A stretch of 64,000 bases of DNA from Chitinophaga oryziterrae. GTDB lineage: Bacteria > Bacteroidota > Bacteroidia > Chitinophagales > Chitinophagaceae. This document shows positions 24,802 through 34,191 of the stretch, one piece after another. Within the stretch, counting starts at the first letter, position 1; every line of letters begins with the position of its first letter. Where the stretch lies: contig NZ_WRXO01000003.1 of the NCBI RefSeq assembly GCF_009758125.1, positions 682,001 through 746,000 on the forward strand. Direction: 5' to 3'. The notes under the pieces were generated by a model. That model searched no databases. It was not told where the DNA came from and worked only from the letters and a program-made list of their open reading frames with translations. A program made the translations under genes and the position numbers.

Positions 24802-27800
24802 ATGGATAAAACTGTTCGTGTTAATGGCTTGTTCCCTCTCGTTCCTAAAAACAGGAGGTACCTGTCAATAGTCAAATACGTTATCGTCATGAAACAATTT
24901 ATTACTATACTAATTCTGAGCTTAAATGTTTCTGCTAATGTCCATTCGCAACGGATTGACCTGGTGGTGAAAAATCAGCCTATCAGGGAAGTGTTGCGGA
25001 GTATTGGGAAACAGACAGGGTATAATTTTTTGTTTGAGAGTGACCTGTTGGATATAGCTAAGCCGGTGACGGTTAGTTTGAAACAGGCGAGGATAGAGGA
25101 GGCGTTGCAAGAGATTATGAAAGATCAGCTCTCTCCCGCCCAGCAAAAAGATATTAGTGGTATGGTACAAGACGAAAATAACAATCCATTACCAGGTGCT
25201 ACAGTCATTCTGAAAGAACAGAAAAACCGGATTACAGTGACGGACGGAGATGGACGGTTTTCCTTTGCTAATGCTCCAGATCAGGGAACAATATTGGTGA
25301 GAATGATCGGTTGGGAAACGAGGCAGATCAAGTACAAAAATGGGAACATCATTAGTTTCGTGCTTAAAGAGGCGAACACGAATATGGAAGAGATGCAGAT
25401 TATTGCCTACGGTCAGGTAAATAAGAAATACTTAACCAGCAACATTTCCAGTATAAAAGGCAATATCATAGCACAGGCTCCAGTAACCAATGTATTATAT
25501 GCATTGGAAGGCCGTGTTCCTGGCTTATTTATACAACAAAGCTCAGGCATGGCCGGAAATGCCGTGAATGTAACTGTACAAGGCAAAAATAGCATTCAAA
25601 GCGGCAACCTACCCTTCTATGTCATAGACGGAGTTCCATACAACCCTGATGTTATTCCTACCAATGTTAGAAGTGGTACTACCGGAATTGGCAGCGCTAT
25701 TGGGTTTATTAACCCGGCAGATATAGAAAGTGTGGAAATATTGAAAGATGCAGATGCTACAGCTATTTATGGCTCAAGAGCAGCAAACGGCGCCATCTTG
25801 ATCACCACAAAAAAAGGGAAGGCTGGTCTAACTAAAGTAGATGTAAATATGCAAACCGGCTGGGGTAAGATATCTAAAAAACTCGATTTTTTAAATACTG
25901 AGCAGTATTTGGCTTTACGTAAAGAAGCGTATAAAAATGGAGGACAACCAATTCCTACGAATTACGATTATAATGGTAATGCAGATTTAACTGTATGGGA
26001 TCAAAGCCGTAGTACAGACTGGCAAAAAGAACTGATTGGCGGTACGGCCCAATATCAAAATATAAGCACCTTCATTTCAGGCGGGAATGAAAACACTCAA
26101 TTCCTTGCAGGGGGTGGATACCAGAGAGAAACAACAGTTTTTCCAGGAGATTTTTCAAACATAAAGGGTAGTATACATTTTAATTTAAATCACAGTTCTT
26201 TAAACAAGAAATTTCATTTCAATTTAACTACAAATTATCTTAATGGTACTAATCGCTTACCAGGTGCAGATTTAACAAGCGCGATTAGTTTGGCTCCAAA
26301 TGCACCTGCTTTATATAATCCAGATGGTACCATTAATTGGTCGCTGCTTCCACCTAATGAAATCGTAGCTACATTCGACAACCCTATCGTAGCATTAAAG
26401 AGAACATACACTGAAAAAACAAATAATCTTATTAGTAGCAGTAATATTTCATATGAAATCGTCTCTGGATTAATTCTAAAAGCCGGTATGGGATATAATA
26501 GACTTCAAAGTGACGAAATCTCAATTTCGCCTTTAATATCCTTTAGACCGGATTATAGATCAATTATACTTCGAAGTGCTAAGTTTGCCAATAAAAACAC
26601 CGAAACCTGGATTGCAGAGCCGCAATTAACGTATGACAAAGATTTTTCCTTCGGTCATATAGAGGCATTAGTTGGCGGAACTTTTCAACAAACAAAAAAC
26701 TATATGCAATCCTTCAATGCACAAGGTTTTGCAAACGATGCACAATTAGAAAATATTCAATCTGCATCTACTGTGACGGTTAGTGATGCATTACAATCCA
26801 CTTACAAATACAGTGCAGTTTTTGGAAGATTAAACTACCGCTATAAAGACAACTATGTTTTAAATCTATCAATGAGGCGGGATGGCAGCAGCCGCTTCGG
26901 TTCTGAAAATTTATTTCATAGTTTCTATTCCATTGGTGGAGCGTGGATTTTTAGTAATGAAAACTTTGTTCGGAATAGTTTATCCTTCTTGAATTTCGGA
27001 AAATTGCGTGCAAATTATGGAACTACTGGTAATGATCAGATTGGTGATTATCAATTTCTGGATTTATACAATTATTATCGTGTAGGTATGCCCTATCAAC
27101 GAATTGTTACTCTTTCACCTGGTGGACTACCAAATCCTTACCTACAATGGGAAGAAACCAAAAAACTAAATTTAGGACTAGATCTTGCTTTTTTAAACAA
27201 TCGGCTAACGATCACGGCGAACTATTTTCGAAATCGCTCTTCAAACCAATTGTTAAATGATATCCTCCCAGCGATTGCAGGCTTTAGTTATATTCTCCGT
27301 AATTTACCTGCCATAGTTGAAAATAAAGGTTGGGAGTTTCTATTGGAGACAAATCCTATAAAAGCGAAAAATTTTAACTGGCAAAGTTCAATTAATCTAA
27401 CCATACCTAAAAACAAACTAATTAAATACGACAACCTAAACGCTAATAGTAATTATGTAATAGGACAATCTCTTTTTTTAGCAAAAGTATACAAATATGC
27501 CGGGGTAAATTCTGAAACCGGTCTTTATCAGTTCACAACCAGCAAGGGACAACTAACGTCTAGTCCTGATGGACAATCTGACAGAACCGTTTTAATTGAT
27601 TTAAATCCCAAATGGTATGGTGGTTTTTCAAATACAATAACATACAAAGGGTGGAGACTTGACTTCTTGCTTCAATACGTGAGAAAGAATGGTCAAAATT
27701 ATAAATATCCTTCTTTTCCAGGTAATAGTAATAATAACGTTACAACTAATGTTTTAAATCATTGGAGAACTCCAGGAGACAATGCAGAAATACAAAAAAT

Positions 27801-28083
27801 AACAATAAATAGGCCAGAATTATTAAACCCCACCCGTGCTATAAATCAAAGTGATGTTTCTAACGGAGATGCTTCCTATGCTAGGCTAAAAAATGCGTCT
27901 CTTAGTTATCAATTACCTGCATTATGGCTACGAAAAACACACATCTCACAAGCAAGAATATATATACAAGGGCAAAATTTGCTGACTTTTACAAAGTACT
28001 ATGGTGCCGATCCTGAAACGATGGCACAAGGTTCTCTACCACTTTTACGAATATATACGCTTGGAATACAATTTACTTTATGA
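24802..28083 (+). CDS. SusC/RagA-family TonB-dependent outer-membrane transporter (unit 1)
   Basis: 1093 residues. A leader with a signal-like helix (MKQFITILILSLNVSANVHS, about residues 30-50) is followed by an STN domain (RIDLVVKNQPIREVLRSIG), a carboxypeptidase-D-like beta domain (ISGMVQDENNNPLPGATVIL), a plug with YGSRAANGAILITTKKGK and a 22-strand barrel ending in LGIQFTL. The STN domain is shorter than usual at its C-terminal side. It forms a TonB-dependent importer with the SusD that overlaps its stop codon by 4 bp. It is a diverged paralogue of the transporter at 36172. Its own sigma factor is a pseudogene. Confidence 0.95.
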   Translation: MDKTVRVNGLFPLVPKNRRYLSIVKYVIVMKQFITILILSLNVSANVHSQRIDLVVKNQPIREVLRSIGKQTGYNFLFESDLLDIAKPVTVSLKQARIEEALQEIMKDQLSPAQQKDISGMVQDENNNPLPGATVILKEQKNRITVTDGDGRFSFANAPDQGTILVRMIGWETRQIKYKNGNIISFVLKEANTNMEEMQIIAYGQVNKKYLTSNISSIKGNIIAQAPVTNVLYALEGRVPGLFIQQSSGMAGNAVNVTVQGKNSIQSGNLPFYVIDGVPYNPDVIPTNVRSGTTGIGSAIGFINPADIESVEILKDADATAIYGSRAANGAILITTKKGKAGLTKVDVNMQTGWGKISKKLDFLNTEQYLALRKEAYKNGGQPIPTNYDYNGNADLTVWDQSRSTDWQKELIGGTAQYQNISTFISGGNENTQFLAGGGYQRETTVFPGDFSNIKGSIHFNLNHSSLNKKFHFNLTTNYLNGTNRLPGADLTSAISLAPNAPALYNPDGTINWSLLPPNEIVATFDNPIVALKRTYTEKTNNLISSSNISYEIVSGLILKAGMGYNRLQSDEISISPLISFRPDYRSIILRSAKFANKNTETWIAEPQLTYDKDFSFGHIEALVGGTFQQTKNYMQSFNAQGFANDAQLENIQSASTVTVSDALQSTYKYSAVFGRLNYRYKDNYVLNLSMRRDGSSRFGSENLFHSFYSIGGAWIFSNENFVRNSLSFLNFGKLRANYGTTGNDQIGDYQFLDLYNYYRVGMPYQRIVTLSPGGLPNPYLQWEETKKLNLGLDLAFLNNRLTITANYFRNRSSNQLLNDILPAIAGFSYILRNLPAIVENKGWEFLLETNPIKAKNFNWQSSINLTIPKNKLIKYDNLNANSNYVIGQSLFLAKVYKYAGVNSETGLYQFTTSKGQLTSSPDGQSDRTVLIDLNPKWYGGFSNTITYKGWRLDFLLQYVRKNGQNYKYPSFPGNSNNNVTTNVLNHWRTPGDNAEIQKITINRPELLNPTRAINQSDVSNGDASYARLKNASLSYQLPALWLRKTHISQARIYIQGQNLLTFTKYYGADPETMAQGSLPLLRIYTLGIQFTL

Positions 28084-29528
28084 TCATAAATCTTGTCTCG
28101 ATGAAAAAAAACATAAAAAAATTATATACTCCTCTGTTCTATATGAAAATTATTGTTTTACTGTTCTTTTGTTTCGCTGAGAGCGGATGTAAGAAATTCA
28201 TAGAAGTGGAGGCTCCCATTACGAGTGTAAACGGTGGTAATGTATATACAGATGACGCAAATGCAATAGCTGCAATAACCGGAATCTATGCAAAAATGTC
28301 AAATACAGGTTTTAGTTTGAACTTCTCTATTTATCCAGAGCTTTCAGCGGATAACTTTACATTGTTCACCACTTTACAAGATTTAAATTACACCTTATAT
28401 TTTCAAAACGCCCTAAATTCACTATATACTAATTCTCCTCAGTTTTGGGATGATGAATATAACTTTATCTATACCTCAAATGCAGCAATATCAGGATTAA
28501 GTGTTACCAATAGTCTTACCCCTGCCATAAAACAACGACTATTAGGAGAGGCTTATTTTATAAGGGCTTTTCACTATTTCTATCTTGTAAACTTATATGG
28601 GGATGTTCCGCTGGTGCTATCTACAAATTATATTGACAATTCCAAATTAAGTAAAACACCAATAGCCTCTGTTTATCAGCAAATGATTTCAGATTTGAAT
28701 CAAGCCAAAAGTTTATTGGACGATCAGTATGTGGATGCATCTATACTGAGAAAAACTACTGAAAGATTAAGGCCAAATAGAATGGCAGTAAATGCTTTGC
28801 TTGCACGTGTTCAATTGTTTGTGAAGAATTACGCAGCAGCAGACGCTGCCTCAACAGAAGTGATTAATAAAACAGATCTATATTCCGCTCGGATACCTTT
28901 AAATCAGGTATTTTTGAAAAATAGTATGGAGACCATTTGGGCACTACAGCCGATGAGATTTGAATTTAGTACCGACGAGGCCAATTTATATATACCCTCA
29001 GAATCGATCGGTCCAGTGTACTTATCTGCATCTTTTTTAGGCAGTTTTGAAATGGGAGACTTACGTAGATCCACCTGGATAGGTGAATTAGTCTTTGATA
29101 TGTATGACTACCCTTACCCGGCGAAATACAAAGCCCTTTATGGAAGTTCAACATTAACAGAATATTCAATTGTGCTACGTTTGGCAGAGCAGTACTTAAT
29201 CCGTGCAGAGGCCAGAGCGAAACTCAACGATATATCAGGAAGTCAATCCGATCTCAATGAAATTCGCCATAGAGCTGGTTTACCGAATACTTCAGCAAAC
29301 ACAACTGAAGACCTTCTTACTGCTATCCTTAAAGAACGTAGAATAGAACTGTTTTCAGAATGGGGCCATCGCTGGTTAGATCTTAAAAGAACAGATTTAA
29401 TTAATTCTGTGATGCAAAAAGAAGCACCTTTTAAAGGAGCCACCTGGCAGCCGTACATGGAATTATATCCGATTCCATATGCAGACATTAAAGTTAACAG
29501 CAACCTAACCCAGAATACAGGTTATTAA
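28080..29528 (+). CDS. SusD/RagB-family substrate-binding lipoprotein (unit 1)
   Basis: 482 residues. A signal peptide ends in the lipobox FAESGC (Cys37 from the first ATG; the Met at residue 8 is an alternative start), so it is a surface lipoprotein. The family marks are LTPAIKQRLLGEAYFIRAFH, YLVNLYGDVPLVL, VYQQMISDLNQAKSLL, and near the end RRIELFSEWGHRWLDLKRTD. The start overlaps the SusC stop (ATGA), indicating translational coupling. It forms the lid of the SusC transporter. Confidence 0.94.
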   Translation: MIINLVSMKKNIKKLYTPLFYMKIIVLLFFCFAESGCKKFIEVEAPITSVNGGNVYTDDANAIAAITGIYAKMSNTGFSLNFSIYPELSADNFTLFTTLQDLNYTLYFQNALNSLYTNSPQFWDDEYNFIYTSNAAISGLSVTNSLTPAIKQRLLGEAYFIRAFHYFYLVNLYGDVPLVLSTNYIDNSKLSKTPIASVYQQMISDLNQAKSLLDDQYVDASILRKTTERLRPNRMAVNALLARVQLFVKNYAAADAASTEVINKTDLYSARIPLNQVFLKNSMETIWALQPMRFEFSTDEANLYIPSESIGPVYLSASFLGSFEMGDLRRSTWIGELVFDMYDYPYPAKYKALYGSSTLTEYSIVLRLAEQYLIRAEARAKLNDISGSQSDLNEIRHRAGLPNTSANTTEDLLTAILKERRIELFSEWGHRWLDLKRTDLINSVMQKEAPFKGATWQPYMELYPIPYADIKVNSNLTQNTGY

Positions 29529-29806
29529 TACTCCACTAGCATGGGAATAAGCCTTCTAATAAGTTTATCCATCCAGTTTAATAATAAAGGAATTTGAATT
29601 AAAAGGTTAGTCGATGTGCTCCTTATGAGAGCAGTACACATCTAAAGAGTGAATTTCGAATGCTTTTAAAAGAAGAAATCATTTAAAATATTTTTTCGGG
29701 TTACTTACTTAGCTCATCACAAATATAGATAGAAGAGAATTTGAATAATGGCATATTGAATGTGAAGAAAGAAGAAAAGTTATATCTATAATTATCAGTA
29801 CGGCAA

Positions 29807-30751
29807 TCATACTTCACTAAAAGTACTCCGGTACCTTCCAGGCGCAACTCCGGTGGATTTTTTAAACACTCTAATGAAGAAGGAAGAGTCGCTGTAGCCG
29901 ACTTCAAGACCGATATCGGAAATAGGGAGATCAGAGCGGATGAGAAGTGTCTTAGCTTTAGACATACGTAACTGCTGGATGTATTGCAGCACAGTCACAC
30001 CAGTTTTAAGCCGGAACCCATTTTGAAGCGCGCGCTCAGTGGTACCCATATTTTTGGCAAGTTCTTCGATGTTGAAAAGCAATTCGGGAGAGGATTCTAT
30101 TTTATGTATCAGAGATAAAATCTCAGTATCAAAGAGAGCAATAAGCCGACTGTCCTGGAACGCGCGACGATGAACCCCATCAAGATAAGCGATGGTACAA
30201 TCAGCAATACGGTTGTCGTAATATTTGATGCGCGCATCACCAGTAAGTTGATTGTTCTTGATTTTATCTAATTCAACACGGACAGTACCAGAATATCTCC
30301 CATAAGGCAGTTCAATAACAGATTTATAGAGACCAACGAACGCAGTCATTAACTCAGAAAGCATAGAATAGGTAGAAAGCAACTGAGAGAGTAAAGACAC
30401 AGAGGGTTCGATATAAATACTATGATAAATCTTATGCGCAGATAAGGGAAGCGGAATAGAAACATCCGGTCCAAGGTAACGCATACAAAGATGAGAACTA
30501 TTAAGTGACACTTGCAGGAAGATAACAGGGGAGGGAGATGATAAAGTAAGAGAAAGGTCTGAAGATGTAATCTCCGCATATAGCTCACTATATAGATGCC
30601 CCGCAATTTCAACGGATTGATTAATGAACACTCCCCAACAGCCGGAAATAAATTGCACAGAAGTCCCGGGGATGTTTAAAGCTAGTTTACGGTAACGGGT
30701 TGGCAGCTCTGATAAGACCTTTCCATCTGGTAAGCTGATGTTTACAGGCAT
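29807..30751 (-). CDS. AraC-family regulator (left copy, downstream gene of the pair)
   Basis: 314 residues. The C-terminal AraC HTH spans about 205-314: NIEELAKNMGTTERALQNGF is the first HTH and PISDIGLEVGYSDSSFFIRV the second, ending STGVAPGRYRSTF. The N-terminal 200 residues are a beta-rich domain without a recognised family name. It is nearly identical to the protein at 48900, with TER for TER-neighbour changes and a missing LHPG in the N-domain. Its partner AraC gene upstream on the same strand has been cut by IS66, so the pair may no longer function together. Confidence 0.92.
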   Translation of the reverse strand: MPVNISLPDGKVLSELPTRYRKLALNIPGTSVQFISGCWGVFINQSVEIAGHLYSELYAEITSSDLSLTLSSPSPVIFLQVSLNSSHLCMRYLGPDVSIPLPLSAHKIYHSIYIEPSVSLLSQLLSTYSMLSELMTAFVGLYKSVIELPYGRYSGTVRVELDKIKNNQLTGDARIKYYDNRIADCTIAYLDGVHRRAFQDSRLIALFDTEILSLIHKIESSPELLFNIEELAKNMGTTERALQNGFRLKTGVTVLQYIQQLRMSKAKTLLIRSDLPISDIGLEVGYSDSSFFIRVFKKSTGVAPGRYRSTFSEV

Positions 30752-30884
30752 TATTTAAAGATTTGTATGGTTAACAATGAAATTAATAGAGCTAAGGGTA
30801 TAACAATAACAAATATCCTCATAGGGAAGAGGAATAAATAGGACGAAAGCAAACTATTAAAGGAGAAATAAAACTTAATTAGTA

Positions 30885-31574
30885 CTAATTCTCTTTCCGG
30901 AACTCATGGGGTGTCTTCCCTGTAGTACGTTTAAACGCCCGGGAAAAGTAGGAATGATCAGTATACCCGACCTCAAAAGAGATCTCCGCAATACTATCAT
31001 CAGAAGATAATAGGAGAAGTTTGGCTTTTTCAATACGCTGCTGCACAAACAACAACACCGTAATCCCTTTTTTAGACTTGAACGCATTTTCCAGCGCGCG
31101 CGGGGTCATCCCCATTCGCTGGGCCTGTTCGATAACGTTGATAGGCTTTTCCGGGAATTGCTGAATAAGGGAGATGAATGCTTCTATCTGAATGATAATA
31201 ACACTCGTGATGCGGTTATCCCGGTGAATCTCTTCGAGATAAGAAAGCACGAAGTCACTAAGCCGGCTGTTGTAGTATAGTACACTCGCCTGCCCGGGGA
31301 TCTCCCAGTTTTTCAGGTTCTGTATCTCTTTATGGGCTTTCTTGCCAATCTTGCCGTAAGGAAGCACAAAAAGGGTATCTGATTTCAAAAGTTGTAAGAG
31401 ATGAGGGTAACTACCCGCCAAACCCGTTAATAAGACCATAGAAGGGGAGATATACACCGAATGGTACTTTTGACCCGCAAACAGGTAAACGACGTAAATA
31501 GCACCTGGTTTTAAGTAATGCATGCCCCGCTTGTTGGATTGGGGAAATATACGGCCGTCAGGATACCGTAAAGT
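30885..31574 (-). pseudogene. AraC-family regulator truncated by IS66 (left copy)
   Basis: About 230 codons remain, matching residues from the LRYPDGRIFPQSNKRG region to the end of the 321-aa protein at 49990. The N-terminal third is missing: homology stops exactly at the IS66 terminal repeat at 31575. The HTH part is intact (IAEISFEVGYTDHSYFSRAF), and an internal Met (31523) could in principle start a 212-aa product. One codon is lost in the VQQ-RIEKAK stretch compared with the right copy. Confidence 0.88.
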
Positions 31575-31619
31575 GTAAGCCTCCGAGCAATTGCATATTT
31601 GTGATGAGTAAATGAGTAT

Positions 31620-33134
31620 CTACTTTTGCTGCAGTATCCAATTATGCGGAAGCAATTGAATGATGTTTTTCTTTGGATAGGCAGAGATTCGGGATAACAC
31701 GTCCGCTAACCATGTAGCGGGATTTATATGGTGTAATTTACAGGTACCTAATAGACTATATAGCATAGCCGATCTTTTCGCGGCTTCATGCGAACCTGCA
31801 AACAGGTAATTCTTTCGTCCTATTGCGGTAGGGCGAATACTGTTTTCAACAGCATTATTGTCGATGTGCAATCGACCATCAGTTACATAGGTGCTTAGTT
31901 TATCCCAACGTTTTAAACTATAAGCAAGTGCTTTACTGATTGGGCTTTTGGGCAATACGAGCTCATACTCATGCCTCATCCATTCACCCAGTAGTTTCAG
32001 GATTGGCAGAGATTGTTCCTGCCTGATCTGGGCACGGCCTTCTGCCGACAGCTCTTGCTGTGTGCAGTTCTTTTCAATAATATAGAGTTGTTGGATCTGG
32101 TCCAACGCATATTCAGCACGGGTTTTATCACTATCCAGTGCTTCAATAAAATAACGTCTTGCATGCGCCATGCAATGTATCAACATGATGCCATTCTTTT
32201 CAGCAATGTCATCATATACGCCATAGCCATCCGTCTGCAGGATGCCTTTAAAGTGCTCCAGCATTCCAGATGGGCCTTCTTTATTGCGCCCTTCCTGGTA
32301 GTCAAAGACAACTAGTTTATTAATACAATCCTGGTAAATCCAATAGAAGCCGCGATGTGTTTTGCCGTTCTTGTCCTTATCCAACACCGGGCATGGCGTC
32401 TCATCAGCCTGCAAGTATCCGGACGCCAGCGTCTGCTTCACCAGTATTTCATAGAGTGGAGTGATTAGTCTACTGGTACCTGCTACCCAATCACTAATCG
32501 TAGAATAAGGTAATTTTACACCCGCCCGCTCGAAGCGTTGCATCTGGCGATGCAATGGAAGGTGATCAACATATTTATCAATGACCAACTGAGACAATAA
32601 TCCTGGACCCGCTATACATTTATCAATAGGTTGTCCAGGAAGATCCGCAATAACAATATTGCTTTCCGTGGTATCCGTTGATGGAAGTAAATATTTGGGG
32701 CGGATATATCTTTTGACATATAGTTCAGCGGGAATACACTCCAGTTGTTCTGTCTCTACCTGCCCAATTCTTTTACTACCAGCAGGCAAGTGATCAGGTT
32801 CGAGAATAATATCCTCTCTTCTCAGGTGTTCAGGTAGTTTGCTTCTTCCTGGATGAACAGCCGGTATTTCAACTGTATTAGTGCGGATGTATTCAATCTT
32901 GCGGGTGTTAGTGACAGCCTGTGTGGCTATCGCAGGTACTGTTATGTCCAATGCCAGTTGTGCTGCCTGATTTTCACTAGGTATAAACTTTTCCTGCCGG
33001 CTGCCAAAGATCATCTTCTTCAGCTGTTGTAATTCATGCTGTAGTTGCTGCAGTTTAAAATTGAGATCCCTGTTCTCTTTTTGGGAGATCTCATATAACT
33101 GTTTGTAATCGTTATTTGCAACCGGGGTGTTCAT
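31620..33134 (-). CDS. tnpC: IS66 family transposase TnpC
   Basis: 504 residues. A coiled-coil start (residues 15-45, LQQLQHELQQLKKMIFGSRQ) leads into the conserved IS66 helical region. DDE-type catalytic motifs are visible: Asp in LQADETPCPVLDK, Asp in GILQTDGYGVYDDI and Glu in HIDNNAVENSIRPTAIGRKN. The C-terminus holds the LLGTCKLHHINPATWLADVL tail. The zinc-knuckle CxxC found after the RxKY motif in many relatives is absent here (RPKYLLPSTDTT). It is the main DNA-cleaving enzyme of the element. Confidence 0.96.
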   Translation of the reverse strand: MNTPVANNDYKQLYEISQKENRDLNFKLQQLQHELQQLKKMIFGSRQEKFIPSENQAAQLALDITVPAIATQAVTNTRKIEYIRTNTVEIPAVHPGRSKLPEHLRREDIILEPDHLPAGSKRIGQVETEQLECIPAELYVKRYIRPKYLLPSTDTTESNIVIADLPGQPIDKCIAGPGLLSQLVIDKYVDHLPLHRQMQRFERAGVKLPYSTISDWVAGTSRLITPLYEILVKQTLASGYLQADETPCPVLDKDKNGKTHRGFYWIYQDCINKLVVFDYQEGRNKEGPSGMLEHFKGILQTDGYGVYDDIAEKNGIMLIHCMAHARRYFIEALDSDKTRAEYALDQIQQLYIIEKNCTQQELSAEGRAQIRQEQSLPILKLLGEWMRHEYELVLPKSPISKALAYSLKRWDKLSTYVTDGRLHIDNNAVENSIRPTAIGRKNYLFAGSHEAAKRSAMLYSLLGTCKLHHINPATWLADVLSRISAYPKKNIIQLLPHNWILQQK

Positions 33135-33182
33135 TCTGTTGCAATAATAACAAACAAAATAAACTTAGATGTTAGCACGATG

Positions 33183-33545
33183 TTAATGATTGATATTTTC
33201 TCGGTGAAAGCGTTTCCTGTAATGCACTCTATTTAAACTGATACCTTGAAGTATCAAAATCAGCTGGCTATAACTGATGACAACATGTTGCTGATCATGT
33301 AGGAATACAGGTAATTCAAAAGTACCCTCTTCCAGTCTTTTATGAAAAATGGCAAAACCATCTCCCTGCCAAACTAACAATTTAATCTGGTTGCGCTTAT
33401 TATTAAGGAAAATGAAAACATCTCTTGATACAGGGGCTGTATGCATTTGCTCTCTGACAATAGCTGCCAGGCTATAGAAGCTTTTATTGATATTGACAGG
33501 TATCCGGTAAAGGAAATACCTGCAATCCGGATTAAGGGCTATCAT
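33183..33545 (-). CDS. tnpB: IS66 accessory protein TnpB
   Basis: 120 residues. It carries the IS66 Orf2 core: the YLYRIPVNINKSFYSLAAIV start followed by DVFIFLNNKRNQIKLLVWQG then DGFAIFHKRLEEGTFELP. Needed with TnpA and TnpC for IS66 transposition, exact role unclear. Its start overlaps the end of tnpA by 4 bp. Confidence 0.95.
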   Translation of the reverse strand: MIALNPDCRYFLYRIPVNINKSFYSLAAIVREQMHTAPVSRDVFIFLNNKRNQIKLLVWQGDGFAIFHKRLEEGTFELPVFLHDQQHVVISYSQLILILQGISLNRVHYRKRFHRENINH

Positions 33546-33895
33546 TTCGAAGAAGATATTAATTCCTTCAGAAAACTGGCGTCTACCATTTGATTGATCA
33601 CCACTCTGCTATTATCAGCTAGGATGTATTCTGCAAATGGAGTCGCTGTTCCAATAGGAACCTGTGGGATCAGCGATATGAAAGAGGAAGAAGATGGTTG
33701 TTGAGATTTTCGTTTACACCCCATATTGAATTGTTTCATCCAGTATTTGAGGGCCGACAGAGAGATGTCATTCTCACTACAGAACGCTTTCATCTTTAAT
33801 GGGCTTTGCTGCCAGTCCTGTAATATTCTTTTCTTTTCACGCACCGATCTGCGAGGTATGGAGCTGGAAGACTGTTTTGGTAATTCTACATTCAT
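33542..33895 (-). CDS. tnpA: IS66 accessory protein TnpA (HTH)
   Basis: 117 residues. A Trp-flanked helix-turn-helix is seen near the N-terminus (KKRILQDWQQSPLKMKAFCS then ENDISLSALKYWMKQF), typical of Transposase_8-like IS66 Orf1 proteins. The C-terminal half ends ISLIPQVPIGTATPF, then a beta segment. It is the first gene of the IS operon. Confidence 0.93.
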   Translation of the reverse strand: MNVELPKQSSSSIPRRSVREKKRILQDWQQSPLKMKAFCSENDISLSALKYWMKQFNMGCKRKSQQPSSSSFISLIPQVPIGTATPFAEYILADNSRVVINQMVDASFLKELISSSK

Positions 33896-33980
33896 AATAC
33901 ACCAAAAATATCAGTATTCGGGATTATAGAAAACATGTAATTGCTCGGAGGCTTACGTCCAGAATAGCAATAACGTTGAA

Positions 33981-34166
33981 ATGGGTAGAATTAGAGTGTC
34001 GACATTTGCACAACTTGTTGATACTGCCGAGAAACGATTATTTGGTCTAAGGGAAAAACTAAATGATAGATATGAAGACGTCCTTAATAAGAAAATTTAC
34101 TCAATGGATGCGAATTCAAAAAATAGTAATATTATTAATGAGCTATTTGATGGGACAAATGGATAA
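33981..34166 (+). CDS. Small orphan open frame next to IS66
   Basis: 61 residues, mostly helical (FAQLVDTAEKRLFGLREKLN), no recognised family and no strong ribosome site. It lies between the IS66 right end and the convergent FecR gene. It may be a fragment left by the rearrangement, or spurious. Confidence 0.3.
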   Translation: MGRIRVSTFAQLVDTAEKRLFGLREKLNDRYEDVLNKKIYSMDANSKNSNIINELFDGTNG

Positions 34167-34191
34167 TCAAATAATAATTTGAAAGTAACAA

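Larger units (their letters stand above)
29649..31575. repeat. Left copy of a 1.9-kb direct repeat carrying an AraC pair
   Basis: This stretch closely matches 48743-50683 in the same orientation, from GTGAATTTCGAATGC to GATACCGTAAAGTG, where the IS66 end cuts it. Differences are scattered substitutions and small indels, including a 12-bp one in the first AraC gene. Confidence 0.92.
31575..33956 (-). mobile_element. IS66-family insertion sequence, apparently complete
   Basis: The ends are inverted copies beginning GTAAGCCTCCGAGCAATT (31575 rightward, 33956 leftward on the other strand), continuing to about 22 bp with one mismatch. All three genes tnpA, tnpB and tnpC are open. The flanking 8 bp (CGTAAAGT left, GTCCAGAA right) are not a duplication, although IS66 elements normally make 8-bp repeats, so one flank was deleted or recombined. 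Confidence 0.92.

Noticed and set aside
31523..31574. Treating the 212-aa frame at 30885-31523 as a normal gene
   Set aside because: Comparison with the intact copy at 49990-50955 shows the Met is internal and the 5' third is missing at the IS66 boundary.
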